A stretch of DNA of 64,000 bases. It comes from Aedes albopictus. Its lineage: Eukaryota; Arthropoda; Insecta; Diptera; Culicidae. The notes below the pieces were generated by a model. It was not told the DNA's origin. It was given only the letters and a program-made list of their open reading frames with translations, and did not search any database. The DNA is taken from contig NC_085137.1 in assembly GCF_035046485.1 (NCBI RefSeq), forward strand, positions 375,224,706 to 375,288,705. The letters are read 5' to 3'. Position numbers and translations under genes: made by a program. Shown one piece after another: positions 1-12,440 of the stretch. Numbering within the stretch: the first letter of the stretch is position 1; the number at the start of each line of letters is the position of its first letter.

Positions 1-2035
1 CGTACATATGCTGCTTAAACATTGCTTAAATATTTTATTCAACTAATTGTCTTCATAAACAATGAAGTTGATCAATGTTTGAATAATTGTAACCGCAACG
101 TTTAATCATAAGGCATGCATGCTAATTATTTTGCTAGTCTGTCAGTAATTCACGGTGTTGTGTTGTAAGATTCGTATCGCTTCGTACTTTTTTATTTGAA
201 CGTCCAAACAAGTGAACTTTATTTATTACAACTCTCCTGTTTTGTGTCGGGAGGAGAAGGTGTAAAACTTGTGTAAATCTCCAGGCAGCTTTGAACATAA
301 GGAAGATGAGCCCGGTTTGACCGGTGGCACCAAAGTGGATAGAGTAGATTGTCGATAGAAAACAATGGATCCAGGATCCACTTCACCTGCTTTTCTGGTG
401 TTTCTGTTGCCGATTTTGCTGTCGTTGGAGCGTGTAGTGTAAAAGGTGAGTCAGAATGTTTTTTAAAAGTGTGAAAAGTGTGAAAAGTGTGAAAAGTGTG
501 ATGTTTAAGGCTGCTGCAAAAAGTTTGTTTGGTCTTCAAGCTTGTAGCCGCGGTTGCTCTTCTTAGGCTCTTAATCAGCAATTGTGTTTACAAAAAGGGG
601 CAGGGCGAACAACGATAATTAAGTGACACAGTACCACTGCTAATCAACATTGCTTGAATAAAAGTGTTACATTTGTATCGAAGAAACATGGTAACATCTT
701 GTAGTTAAGCTATATCAGTGTAGTTGAATGAAATGATCAAGCAAAAGTTGTTAAATTTTAAATAAGCTACTTGTTCCATTGAAGATCTTATGTGGAATAA
801 CGGCATCTAATACGTTGGAAGAAGCTTGTATTCTATCATTATTAGAACACTATTAGACAGATGATGTGAATACCTAAGCAACTGTCTTTAAACTTTTATA
901 CCATTGGCTATTCAATGAGCAGAAATATGCTTTAACAAACGTGCAGTTTCCACTGCATGAAACATTTATTCGCCATTTTGTTCAACAGAAACTCTTGTAC
1001 AACGGTCGGCGCCTTTGTAGCACATTTAATCAACTGACATGCTTATTAATGATTTTGAATTGTTACTTGGGTGGTCACCCCAATTTTACGATAGGGTGGT
1101 CCAAAATATTGAAGTTTTTCAAAACTTTAACTATTGAAATAATCATAACTCTGGAACCAGTTGGCCGATTTTATTTTATTTATTTTTTAAAGACATTGAA
1201 TTGTAGTTATCGTTTTCATTCTTTAGGGTCTCGTAATCAAAGCAGTACCCCGGTTTTATATTTTTACCAAAAAATCCAGGAAATTTGGCGTAACATATCA
1301 AAAAATCAAAAATGAATGTTTTTTTTAGCTTTTGAGATATGATTTTTTAAATAGAAAGCTTATTCATGAATATTGCAACAAACCACCTTTTTCGTGTTGG
1401 CAGAATCCTTTGAATTGTGTACCTGAAATGAAAAAGAAGAGACAAACTTTAAAAACATGTATTGACATGGTTTATTATTTCCAAATTAAATATAAGACAG
1501 TTATTTACATCCTAAAAAATTAAAAATCTTTAGAGTACAGCAGTTTTTTAGTTGACTATAGCGTAACATTATTGTTGTTTTTCCACTACATGCAATGGAA
1601 TAACATCGATAATGTAAAAACCAATACTTCTCCTCACTTTTCCTAGGATATAACTCTTCCCACAGACTTCTGGGAGTCAAAAACAACGATTCAGGAGGTA
1701 AGACATGGCATTTTTCGAATTTTAGGTTTTTTTTTTCATGTAAGTATGGGATACCCATGAGATTTCTGCTGGACTTGCTATGGTCATTCCTCTTGATAAT
1801 TCTTTGAGTATTCCGCTTGGAAATCCTTCGGAGATTTTTTACAAAAAATACAACGAGGAACCTTACAAATGCAAGGGCCCCACTTTGGGCGCCATGTTAC
1901 AAAAATTAAAGAAAAATATAATGTGCATTAAAATTATAGGAATATGTACAAGTTAAAATAAAACATACATCACAAAGAACGCACAAATAAGAAACTTTTA
2001 ACACATTAAACAATTATTCTGTCTTATAATTGTAA
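1..2035. other. unassigned AT-rich sequence
   Basis: No convincing gene is visible. Open frames here are short and low-complexity. A small minisatellite of four 9-bp units lies at 465-500. The stretch around 1051-1200 (a motif with gggtggtc and 'cataactctggaaccag') resembles the stretch around 21961-22070, so it is probably part of a dispersed repeat, but I cannot define its ends. Confidence 0.5.
465..500. repeat. 9-bp minisatellite, 4 units
   Basis: Four consecutive copies of aaaagtgtg are seen directly. Nothing suggests a function. Confidence 0.85.
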
Positions 2036-2040
2036 CAAAT

Positions 2041-2240
2041 ATTTATACCCGTAACAGATTCCCCCAAAATTCCTTTAGGGGTTTCCCCTGGGATTCCTGC
2101 AGGAATTTCTACTGTTATTTCTTCAATGAATTCTCCTCGAATGTCTTCAGAAGTTCCTCCTAAAATTCCGTCGGGTATTCCTTCTGGATTTTCTCTAGAG
2201 ATTCCTCCTGGACTTCCTTCGGGTTCGATTCCCGTTCCGG
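2041..2240. repeat. degenerate TTCCTCC/GGAATTCC satellite
   Basis: Irregular repetition of short units such as 'attcctgcaggaatttc' and 'gattcctcctggacttc'. The same family recurs across the window (about 18755-18870, 19230-19500, 21450-21960, 29930-30900, 33965-34550, 50700-51400, 53580-53830, 59110-59765). Any open frame through it is an artefact of the repeat. Confidence 0.7.
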
Positions 2241-3202
2241 TCGGGAAGATTTTCTCGACTCCCTGGGCATAGTGTATCATTGTCCTTGCCTCACAATATA
2301 CAAATTCATGCAATATGGCAGGCAAAGAAAGTCCTTCAATTAATAACTAGCACGGGCATTAAAATGTAGACGGTCTTGTATGGTAAATAGCCCGAAACAG
2401 GATGCCCATTTAGGATTAGAAATTCATAAACCAAGCTAAAGCTACGTAAGCAACCAGATCTGCGAACAAAACGGCAACCTGTCAAAAAATACGATTACAG
2501 GATTGACTGATGGACGAAGAAAAATTATGAAACCTCGTCGAACAACAGTAGTTGTCCATATTGTGTCGCCCAACGTGGGGCACGATGCATTTGTACTGTT
2601 CCCCAAAATTAATTCGTTATAAGAAGCTATGTAAGAATTTGAGTTCAGTGCAATTTGTTTCCGTGACCGGAATGGTAAAAAATATTACACAGTAAGCTCC
2701 ATTTTAGTTTAATGCTACTGCTTAGCTCCGTACTGTCGCTACGAAATAAGGCAAACTAACTCATTTCCTAAGCGATTTGAAGCTTTTATTAATGCATTCT
2801 AGAGAAAGAGTCATTTAAAATAGATTTTCTTGATAAATTTCTTGTTATGTTGATAAAAGCCGTTTTAGGAACTTCTTTTGGAATTTCAATAGGAGTTCAA
2901 ATATTTGTCTTTCAAAATCCTTAGAGTTGCCTTAGAATCTCCAAAAGTTTTTTCGTCAAAAAACATCATAACTTTGACAGCTTTTGTTCAACTTTCTTCG
3001 TGGTTTAGATGAAGCTTACCCCACTGTCATAATGCACGTTCGTCTAGGTCATGATGTCCCAATGCAAGACATAAGGGTTGATTTCGTAGGGAAATGGTTA
3101 ATGAATTTCCACATGTCTTGTAGAAGCTCCGAAATATACTTATTAATTTTCAGGATATATTTTTTTAATATTCGATAGAACTACAACTTAGATTGTCATC
3201 AT
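2241..3202. other. unassigned sequence
   Basis: No gene recognised. A sequence like a retroelement primer-binding site (tgtcgcccaacgtggggc) lies at about 2563-2581; see the findings for its inverted partner near 1878-1896. Confidence 0.4.
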
Positions 3203-3660
3203 ATTAGCATTAGCATTAGCATTAGCATTAAGCGAGTCGCACAAATTCGTAGGTGGTACAGTCCTAGACCGCTGTTAGGAGGGTTGCCTCCTTCCCGTCT
3301 GAGCCAAAGCACAAAGATTTGGGACTAATCTCTGACTCTTAGACAAGACTGACGCAATCCTCCAATGGTCGAGCACTATCCTGGCCACGTCCTTGCGACT
3401 GCTGGGGAATGGGAAAGGATGGTTAGTTTTGGACACCTATGAAAAATGTAGACAACTCTACGATCTCTCAGGCCTAGGTGTCACGGGAATTTGGGTGTTG
3501 TTAGTGAAAGGGTAAACTCCAAAGGATACTCTTGGTCAACGTTCAGGCACACCATTGTTAGCCTTCTTCGAATCAGTTGTCTGCTCGAATCATCCTTGTT
3601 TCCTCGTCGTCTTGATGGTATTTGGTTGAATTACTAGATTCTTCGGTTGATAATCTGAAA
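3203..3660 (-). mobile_element. possible retroposon 3' end with hexamer tail
   Basis: A short (TAGCAT)n run at 3203-3230 abuts about 430 bp of higher-complexity DNA with no long frame. On the minus strand this would be a non-LTR retroposon 3' untranslated end finished by an (AATGCT)n tail, the type of simple-repeat tail used by some LINE clades. No target duplication was identified, and the family is not recognised. Confidence 0.35.
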
Positions 3661-4377
3661 TATAAAATAATATTAACATTGCACGTCGAATAAAATACAT
3701 ATCAGTGCTACGCTCGCCATAGTTACATATTTTTTCAATATTTTTTATATTATTCGATGAATTTACCTGAATCCTGCTGAAATAAAATGTTAATTAGCAG
3801 TACATTAGAATGAAATAAACTACAAAAAAAAAGCGTTTTGGATTTACAATTAAAATATTGATATGTTGTTATATGGTAAATTAAAAAGTATTAACTAAAC
3901 TCATCAAATTCAATTGAAATGATAGAAGCATCCACCCATCCTCCCTCACATCTAAATGCGCTAAGAAGAATTTTACTACTTTTATTTGTTTTGACTGAAA
4001 TGCGCATTAAATGTTTGCTTCTATCATTTTATATGTTTGTGTTCGTAGTTTATGTGTATGAACTGAATGTTGTTTTGAAAAGAGTATTCTAAGGTGTGTA
4101 TGTGAATTATGTTTATATAGTACGTGCTTGCATGTGTTTTTTCTTGTTTCAAATGATAGAAGCATCCACCCAATTTTCACATATGGTTGTGTTGAGGTTG
4201 TTTGCGTATGTGACAGTATGATTGTGAATATGTGTATGGATTGTGTTGCTGTAAATTTGTAAGTGTACATTTATGGAATGGTGAACTCGTTGGTTGAAAG
4301 ATGTTTCGCTATCGAAGAACAAGACGACCAAATTGACAGTTGACAGTTGACAGATGATTACAGTAATCCAAAGCGTG
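3661..4377. other. unassigned, with a 22-bp direct repeat
   Basis: AT-rich DNA without a recognisable gene. A perfect 22-bp direct repeat (starting aaatgatagaagcatccacc) occurs at 3917-3938 and 4151-4172. It could be the relic of a local duplication or a long target duplication. Confidence 0.5.
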
Positions 4378-4492
<115 letters not shown>

Positions 4493-4821
4493 TTTTTTTT
4501 TCCTCCCTACCACCCTCAGCAGAGAAAACCGATTGGAAAAACTCTGCTACTTGCCTCGATCCCCCTGGTACCACTGACGCGACTGCTTCAGGGGGGGCAA
4601 TGCGCTCATGCGCTCTCCTTCTTCTGTGCTCATGCACATTTCTTCGCATTTTAATTTGTTATTCTAATCATTTTTGTGTTCGTACCTAACCTATCGCCAT
4701 TCAGCGACACAGTTGGTACAAACATACACCAAATTTGTTATTCTAGATGCTGCTAACTTGCTCCGAACAGTGCTCTTTCGGTGCCACTCCACTTTTTCGT
4801 CCAGCTTTTCGCACACGACCC

Positions 4822-5225
4822 GGATAGTCCCCGACGGTGGATCTACCCTATCCGACGAAGAGTTCCCCGACACTGAAACTTCTTCCGTTCCCGATACTTC
4901 CCAGGCTGGTGCCAAGGTCGGTCCTGCGATTCCGGTTGGAGACTGGCTTCCGGTTCACAGGCGCCCCGACGACCAAGCTCCGGTGCTTTTTCGCGGATTA
5001 CTCGGTCTAGTCCCCGGCGGTGGACGGACCTAGCCTACTCCGACAGAGAAAGTCCCCGACGGTGGAAGTTCTCTCGACACCGATGTTTTCATTCCGACCA
5101 GTATGGTGCCAAAGTCGGCCCGGCGATTCCGGTTGGTGGAAGACTTCCGGTTCACCGGCGCTCTGACGACCAAAACCGGTGCCACGCTACGGACGACTCA
5201 GTCATGTCCCCGGCGGTGGATCATG
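4822..5225 (-). repeat. tandem repeats in the retrotransposon 3' region
   Basis: The blocks 'gtccccgacggtgga' (about 4828 and 5052) and 'gtccccggcggtgga' (about 5010 and 5206), and the blocks 'ggtgccaaggtcgg' and 'ggtgccaaagtcgg' (about 4910 and 5104), recur with a spacing near 185-195 bp. The array covers the 3' untranslated region and reaches the last codons of ORF2. Such repeats are common near LINE 3' ends and could aid template recognition; that role is inference. Confidence 0.7.
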
Positions 5226-8191
5226 CCTACCCGGATCGCGGTCCTGCGCTCTCTGGTCTTCGCGCCACTTCCTTTGCAGCGCGCACAGCATCCCCGTTAC
5301 TGCTCTGTCGACAGCGTTCCACGTGTCTTCGTGGCGACACATCTCCTCGGCAATGTTGTCGACCGTCAGGCCGCGCATATCCCTGCGCATCTCCGAGAAC
5401 CTAGGGCATTCGAAGACGACGTGCGCCGGTGTTTCCTCCACGTTCACACACTCCGGACACAGAGGGGAAGACGCGTGACCGAATCGAAACAGGTACTTCC
5501 GGAAACAGCCATGCCCGGACAGAAACTGCGTCAGATGGAAGTTCACCTCCCCATGCTTCCTGTTCACCCACGCCGACACATTTGGGATCAGTCGATGGGT
5601 CCACCTTCCGTTCGCCGCATTGTCCCACTCTTGTTGCCACTTCGCCAGCGAGTCAATTCTAGCAGCTGCTCTCGTATTCCTTGCGTTACTCCGCCGATAG
5701 CACTCGACGTCTTCCTCTAGGGTGATACAGATGGGCATCATCCCAGCGATAACGCATACAGCCTCCGACGAGATTGTTCTGTAGGCACTCGCGACTCTCA
5801 TAGCCATGAGCCGGAACACACTGCCCAGCTTTCCACGGTTTCTCTTCGTTTTTAGCGCCGGAGCCCAGGCTGGCACTCCATACCTAAGTATTGAGGTTGC
5901 AACATTTGCCAAGAGGCGCCTCCTACTGCTTCTTGGACCGCCCGCGTTTGGCATAATCCTCGCTACTGTGTTGACCGCCTTCGCCGCCTTTTCGCAGGCG
6001 TAATCAACGTGCGCGTTAAAGTTTAAGCGGTCATCGACCATCACGCCCAGGTGCTTCAAAGCGCGCTGCGATGAAATTATCTCCTCTCCGATCGTGATCT
6101 CCAAGCTTTGCACTGCTTTGCGGTTACTGACTACGAGCACTTCTGTCTTGTGATGGGCTATCTGCAGCTTCACTCCATTCATCCATCTTTCGACTGTGTC
6201 GATTGCCTCCGATACCAGCACTTCGACTTCATCGATTGATTCGCCAGATACCGCTAAGACAACGTCGTCTGCGAACCCTACGATAATGACACCTGCCGGA
6301 AGCTTCAGTGTTAACACACCATTGTACATTGCGTTCCCGAGCGTTGGGCCAAGTATTGACCCCTGTGGAACACCTGCTGTCACTCTAAACGACCTCTGCC
6401 CTACGTTGGTTTCGTACACAAGGACTCTATTCTGGAAATAGTTCTTTAGAATCCTACACAGATAGTCGGGGACCCGCATATTATGCAGGGCTACGGCGAT
6501 AGCTTCCCAACTGGCGCTGTTAAACGCGTTTTTAACGTCTATCGTTACCACGGCGCAGTAGCGATCTCCTCTCCGCTTTTGTAAGGATGCCCTTTCCGCC
6601 ATCTCAACGACGGTCCGAATTGCGTCAACCGTCGATTTTCCCTTGCGGAAGCCGAACTGCATCGTGGACAGCCCTCTCACACTTTCGGTATACTCGGTCA
6701 GCCGGTTAAGGATAATCCTCTCCAGATGTTTTCCGAGCGTATCCAACAGACAGATCGGCCTGTACGATGCTGGATCTCCCGGCTGCTTCCCTGGTTTTGG
6801 CAGCAGCACTAGTTTTTGGACCTTCCATATATCCGGAAAGATGCCTTCCTCCAGGCATTTCTGCAACACTGACCTGAACATATCAGGATACTCCAGGATC
6901 GCTGCTTTCAACGCCACGTTGGGGATTCCATCCGGACCGGGAGCCTTCTTCACCTTCAATGCTTTCGCCACGGCAACGAGCTCGTCGTTGGAGACCAGTC
7001 GGTTTACGTCAAATTCCGCATCGCCCTCGCTGTACGGCGTAGGTGGCCACGTTGTTATATCGTGTTTTGGAAACAAGCCCTCCACGATACCCTTCAGTTT
7101 GTCTGGGCACATTTCGACTGGCATCATTGGGCCCTTCAGCTTTGCCATTATGATGCGGTAGGCATTTCCCCAGGGGTTAGCGTCGGCTTCCTGGCATAGC
7201 TCCTTGTAACAGTTCGCCTTGCTCTGCTTGATAGCTCGTTTGAAGGCAGCTCTAGCTTCACGGAACGCAACCTTGCGCTCTTCTCTATCGGCTCCAGTTC
7301 TTGCCCTCTGAACTCGTCTCCTAGCTCGGAGGCAAGTCGCACGAAGGGTGCTGAGCGTCGCATTCCACCAATACGCTGGGCGTCTAGCGTTCCTAGGTTC
7401 AATCTTCCTCGGCATTGCTGCATCACATGCCGTTGTTAGCGCTTCCGTCAACCATCCTGGGTCGAGGTTTGCCGCATCGCTGTTTGGCCGAAGTGCCTCA
7501 ATAAATGTCTCCTTGTCGAAGTCCTTCGTCTTCCACTTCCGCTCATAAGTCCTAGTTCTCTGGATGGACGTAGGAGCTCTCTGGCCTATCTTGTAGAGGA
7601 TCGCCTGGTGGTCGCTGTGGGAGTACTCCTCACTCACCCTCCAGTCCATGTCTTCCATCAACGATGGACTACAGAATGTAATGTCGATGATGGATTCACG
7701 ACCGTCTTTGCGGAATGTGCTGACTGTTCCTACATTGCACAGCTTTACGTCCAGCTTCGCCAGAGCTTCAAGTAGGCTATATCCTCTTGCATTGGTTTGC
7801 CGGCTGCCCCACTCAACGGCCCAGGCTTTGAAATCGCCGCCGATGACTACTGGCCTACGTCCTACCAGCGTGTCAGTGAGTGCATCCAACATCCGGTTGT
7901 ATTGCTCCTCGGTCCATCTTGGAGGCGCATAGCAGCTACATACGAAGACACCGTTAACTTTGGCGATCACGAAACCTTCGTAAGAGTTTTCCACCACTTC
8001 CTCTATAGGGAATCTGCCCATAACTTGTATAGCTGCCAATCCTGCTATATCCGCTACCCAATTGCCGTTCTCAGGAGGAACCCGATACGGCTCTGCGATG
8101 ATCGCAACATCACGCTTTGTCTCTGCTGTCGACTGCCACAACAGTTGCTGTGCGATGTCGCAATGATTCAGGTTAATTTGCGTTATCTGCA

Positions 8192-8195
<4 letters not shown>
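5202..8195 (-). CDS. retrotransposon ORF2: endonuclease-reverse transcriptase
   Basis: Intact frame of 997 residues from the ATG at 8195. Residues 1-200 form an APE-type endonuclease (INLNHC at the start, AEPY near 36, GGDFKAW at 119-125, SDH at 194-196), which would nick target DNA. The reverse transcriptase follows (about 415-720), with PGPDGIP near 419, TAGVPQGSILGP near 606 and the catalytic FADD at 641-644. A CCHC finger (C913, C916, H925, C930) ends the protein, as in R1-type ORF2. I chose the ATG at 8195 because it overlaps the ORF1 stop (ATGA), a known stop-start coupling in R1-clade elements; an upstream ATG at 8231 lies inside ORF1. Residue 123 is Lys where the endonuclease family has the catalytic Asn of the DxN motif, so the nickase may be dead although the frame is open. 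Confidence 0.88.
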
Positions 8196-8927
<732 letters not shown>

Positions 8928-9058
8928 TGTGTGAAGGTGTTTCCTTGTGCGTATTTATGTATGCGTTCATGTTCCATTTCGTGTACGTGTGGCAATGACT
9001 GCAATTACCTTTTTCAAGAGTTGTTTTCCTCATCCTCTGATGCAGACTCAGGAACGTT

Positions 9059-10705
9059 TTATAGGTCTTCTATTTTTTTGTTAAATTTTTCTTTATCTCC
9101 AGCTAACTCATACCATTCATCCACCGATATATTATCGAATCTCCAAAGACTCTGTGCTATGGTGTCCCACCATGTGAAAGAAGGCCTTCCGCGTTTACGA
9201 TACGGTAATCTGTATTCCGCTGCTAGTTTTAGAAGGTGGTTCTCCGGCCTTCTGATGATGTGGCCCCAATACCGCAGCTGCAAGATTCTGATCCATTTTG
9301 TAATTGATCTTGGGGAGCTTGGGCTTGATGATTGTCCGTCCGTATCGCAGAGTCCTTTGATTTGACCGAATATCTGTTTCTCGTATCGCCGCAAAGAGTT
9401 TCTGGATCTTTTAGTTAGAACCATTGCTTGAGTTCCATAAGCTATGGTTGGTGATACAATCGTCTCGTATATTACTTTCCCTAATTTCAATGAGGGTTTA
9501 CGTTCCTTGACAAACTCCAATATTGCTTTCGATGCACATACGGCGTCTTTCGATCTCTTCCGGGTTGTCAGAGGCCTATGAAGCCTTTCTGTAATCGGAA
9601 CTCCAAGGTGGTAGATCGTTTTGACGGTTTTATAGACGATCCCATCAATCTTAACCTCAGCTGGCGATTCCCCTCCCGGGGAGCGAACAAGCACCTGACA
9701 CTTTGCATCGTTCAAGTTCAAGTTGACTTTGTCCAGGTGCTTCTTTAGAACAGGAAGTATCTTCTCCAACTCCTCTACTGTTCTTGCAATTATTAATATA
9801 TCATCTGCATATACCAGAATGATCGGGAACTTAATTCTGCCTTCCTGGTTAAGTTTCAGGAACCCTCCTAATTCGCTCTCCACTTCAAGCAAAACCTCCT
9901 CCATCATCAGGTCGAAAATATACGGAGACAAAGGGCATCCTTGTTTCACGCCTTTCCTTCTCATTTTCGGAGCCGTTTTCTGTCCTTTCCAGAAAATTTG
10001 TTGTTTCTCCTCTATCAAGCAGTTGATTACTCTGTTAGCTAATTTTCTCGAGGCTCCTATTGACTCTAACACCGATGCGAGTGCTTTTAAGCTGATACTG
10101 TCGAACGCTTTTTCTATGTCCAGAGATATAACAACCAGATTATCTCCAGCGTTCCATTTCTCCTCCATGATCCGCCGTGCCGTAAATATATGGTCGACCG
10201 TTAACCTCTCATTCAGAAAACCGGCTTGGTGGTTCCCTATAGGTGTCGTCTGCTGAATTAGGTGCCCGAGCAGCCAGCTCGCGTAGACTTTATACGCCGC
10301 GCTGGTCAATGTAATTTTCCGAAAATCATTAGCTACCTTTGCGTTTTTCTTTTTAGGAATTGGAACACACAGAGTTTTACGCCATCCGTCTGGGATATTG
10401 TTTTCTCTCCACACTCTTTTGAGCAGCTTTTTGAACTCCTCGATTGTCGAGCCATCGGCGTATTTGAGCAGCTCAATTTGAATACCGTCCTCACCGGCAA
10501 CTTTTCCGTTCTTGCAGCCTTTTATTATGGTTTCTATGAAGAACGTATCCCGGTCTTGTGCGTCGTCTGTATCACTCAGCGGCTCCTCAATCAGCACTGG
10601 CAATAGATCCTCGCCTTCATCCTCTTGAAATTGAGCCAAAGATATATCCATGGGTTTCCTGTAGGTTCGCCTCTTTTTATTCTGCTGGCTTTTTCGCATA
10701 TTCAT
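9059..10705 (-). CDS. reverse transcriptase ORF of a second non-LTR element (RTE-like)
   Basis: Open frame of 548 residues. An RT domain runs from about 60 to 340: NGKVAGEDGIQIELLKY near 66, DIEKAFD at 196-202, KQGCPLSPYIF near 254 and catalytic YADD at 299-302. A C-terminal region typical of LINE RT proteins follows (YWGHIIRRPEN, then RGRPSFTWW). There is no endonuclease domain before the RT, although LINEs of this type normally have an APE domain there, so the frame is probably 5'-truncated. The chosen start (MNM) is supplied by the last unit of a 178-bp tandem array and may be accidental. The motif set suggests the RTE group, with moderate certainty. Within the RT part no frameshift or stop is seen. 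Confidence 0.8.
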   Translation of the reverse strand: MNMRKSQQNKKRRTYRKPMDISLAQFQEDEGEDLLPVLIEEPLSDTDDAQDRDTFFIETIIKGCKNGKVAGEDGIQIELLKYADGSTIEEFKKLLKRVWRENNIPDGWRKTLCVPIPKKKNAKVANDFRKITLTSAAYKVYASWLLGHLIQQTTPIGNHQAGFLNERLTVDHIFTARRIMEEKWNAGDNLVVISLDIEKAFDSISLKALASVLESIGASRKLANRVINCLIEEKQQIFWKGQKTAPKMRRKGVKQGCPLSPYIFDLMMEEVLLEVESELGGFLKLNQEGRIKFPIILVYADDILIIARTVEELEKILPVLKKHLDKVNLNLNDAKCQVLVRSPGGESPAEVKIDGIVYKTVKTIYHLGVPITERLHRPLTTRKRSKDAVCASKAILEFVKERKPSLKLGKVIYETIVSPTIAYGTQAMVLTKRSRNSLRRYEKQIFGQIKGLCDTDGQSSSPSSPRSITKWIRILQLRYWGHIIRRPENHLLKLAAEYRLPYRKRGRPSFTWWDTIAQSLWRFDNISVDEWYELAGDKEKFNKKIEDL

Positions 10706-11158
10706 AGTTTTACACTAAAACTTTGGAGAAACTCTTTGAAAAATAAAATAATTTTTTAAGCAAAAATAAGTTCCGTCAAACCATTTCTAGCTTGTAGTAG
10801 ATATTCTCAGCTATCGTTTGCGGGGTAACATGAATGCCGGAACGTAAAATTTTTGTACTCTTAAGACTTTTTTGCATATTCATAGTTATACACTAAAACC
10901 TTGGAGAAACTCTTTGAATAACAAAATAAATTTTTAAACAAAAATAAGTTCCACCAAACTACTTCTAGCTTGTAGTAGACATTCTCAGCTATCGTTTGCG
11001 GGGTAGCATGAATGCCGGAACGTAAAATTTTTGTACTTTCAAGACTTTTTTGCATATTCATAGTTATACACTACAACTTTGGAGAAACTCTTTGAAAAAT
11101 AAAATAATTTTTTAAGCAAAAATAAGTTCCGCCAAACCATTTCTAGCTTGTAGTAGAC
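10690..11158. repeat. 178-bp tandem repeat, about 2.6 copies
   Basis: The landmark 'gcatattcatag' occurs at 10696, 10874 and 11052, an exact 178-bp period, and the copies are nearly identical (for example 'ctcagctatcgtttgcgggg' in the first two). It lies immediately upstream of the minus-strand RT frame, and its last unit provides the ATG. It could be a promoter array comparable with the 5' monomers of some LINEs, or unrelated satellite joined by truncation. Confidence 0.92.
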
Positions 11159-11749
11159 ACGGTGCTCCCCAGACCGTTATTATAAAAAAAAAAATCTCCA
11201 TCCAATCGGTGCCCACCATTCGTTTTCTATAACTATCCTGCATGTCTGGGCAATTTGAAAAAAATCGTAGGGCCCATTTTTGAGTTAGGCCCTTTTAAAG
11301 GACGTAAAGCCATATATTCAAAGAAAAAGTCAAAATATGTATGTACTCAGCCATTTTTAAACGATTTTGATGAAATATTTTCAAGAAAAATTGTATTGCA
11401 TTGAGTATTAGATATGTTTGGAATAGTTTTTGTTGAAGTTTTTGAAGAGAATATAAACATTTTTATTAATTGACATAAATAAATGTGATTTTATATGAAA
11501 ATATTTCAATAATGTTTGTAACATCTCAAGTTCAAATTCGGTAAGAAAATCGTGAGTATAAATAAACAAACAAGTAAATGAAGGGAATGCACATTATGTG
11601 CGTAAGAATAAAAGGAAGAAGAGTTTCTTTTGTCTAGTTCATTTAACAACTTAGATTGTCATCATATATATATAAAATCCCAAAATTGTCTGTCCTGCCG
11701 TCACGCTTTAAAATGTTTCATTGAACTGTTTCACAGAATAAAAGCTACA
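11159..11749. other. unassigned AT-rich sequence
   Basis: No gene seen. A 21-bp stretch around 11648 (caacttagattgtcatcatat) also occurs around 3184, hinting at a dispersed repeat. Confidence 0.4.
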
Positions 11750-12440
11750 ATAATCATTGCACTGGAGCATTGTACCTGTGTTGAATTGGTGCATCAGTGC
11801 ATTATTGTATTGATGCGCCGTTCCATTGATGCATCGTTGCATTGGTCGTACATAAATGGATCGTAGGATTGGTAAGGCATTGTTTGTTTAAATCAGTTCA
11901 GCAGTTTCTAGAATTTTAATTCCATTCTATGGATCAGAGCCCTACAACAGTAATTTACAGTCAAAAGGTAGACACTTAAAAAAAAGTATACCTTTTGGCG
12001 CTTCTCAATTAGATGCCCAATTCTGTGAAGTATTACATGTATGCAATGATGTAATAGCTTACGTGGAATCTTTTAGTAGGTTTCCTTCTGGAAAATTCTG
12101 TAATAAAATATATAGATATGGAATCCCAGCCCAGAGTTGTCTGACGTTCCTTCAGTAAAATTATTATTTTTAGATTGTTCCGTTGTGCATTGGTGCATTG
12201 TTGCATTGATGCATCGGTGCATTGTTGCATTGATGTATCGTTTCATTGATGCATTGCTGCATTTTTGCATAGGTGCATCAATCCTGTAGAAATATCTAGA
12301 AGTTTCTTTCATTCCATGAATTATAATCCTACAACAGTCATATACTAATCCAGGTTGGATACATAATAGAATATCTTCTGGCGCTTTCCAAAGAAATGTA
12401 CTAAGCTGAGTGAAATATTTCACATATGCATTGCCACATT
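11750..12440. repeat. diverged tandem duplication, shift about 387 bp, with TGCAT-rich minisatellite
   Basis: Each half contains a block of units like 'gcattgatgcatcg' (11755-11860 and 12185-12280) followed by a shared tract (ctagaa...ttccat...cctacaacagt...ggcgctt). The landmark cctacaacag lies at 11941 and 12328. The copies are clearly diverged. Confidence 0.75.

Noticed and set aside
5103..5720. 205-codon plus-strand frame
   Set aside because: Antisense shadow of ORF2 and its 3' region; no domain.
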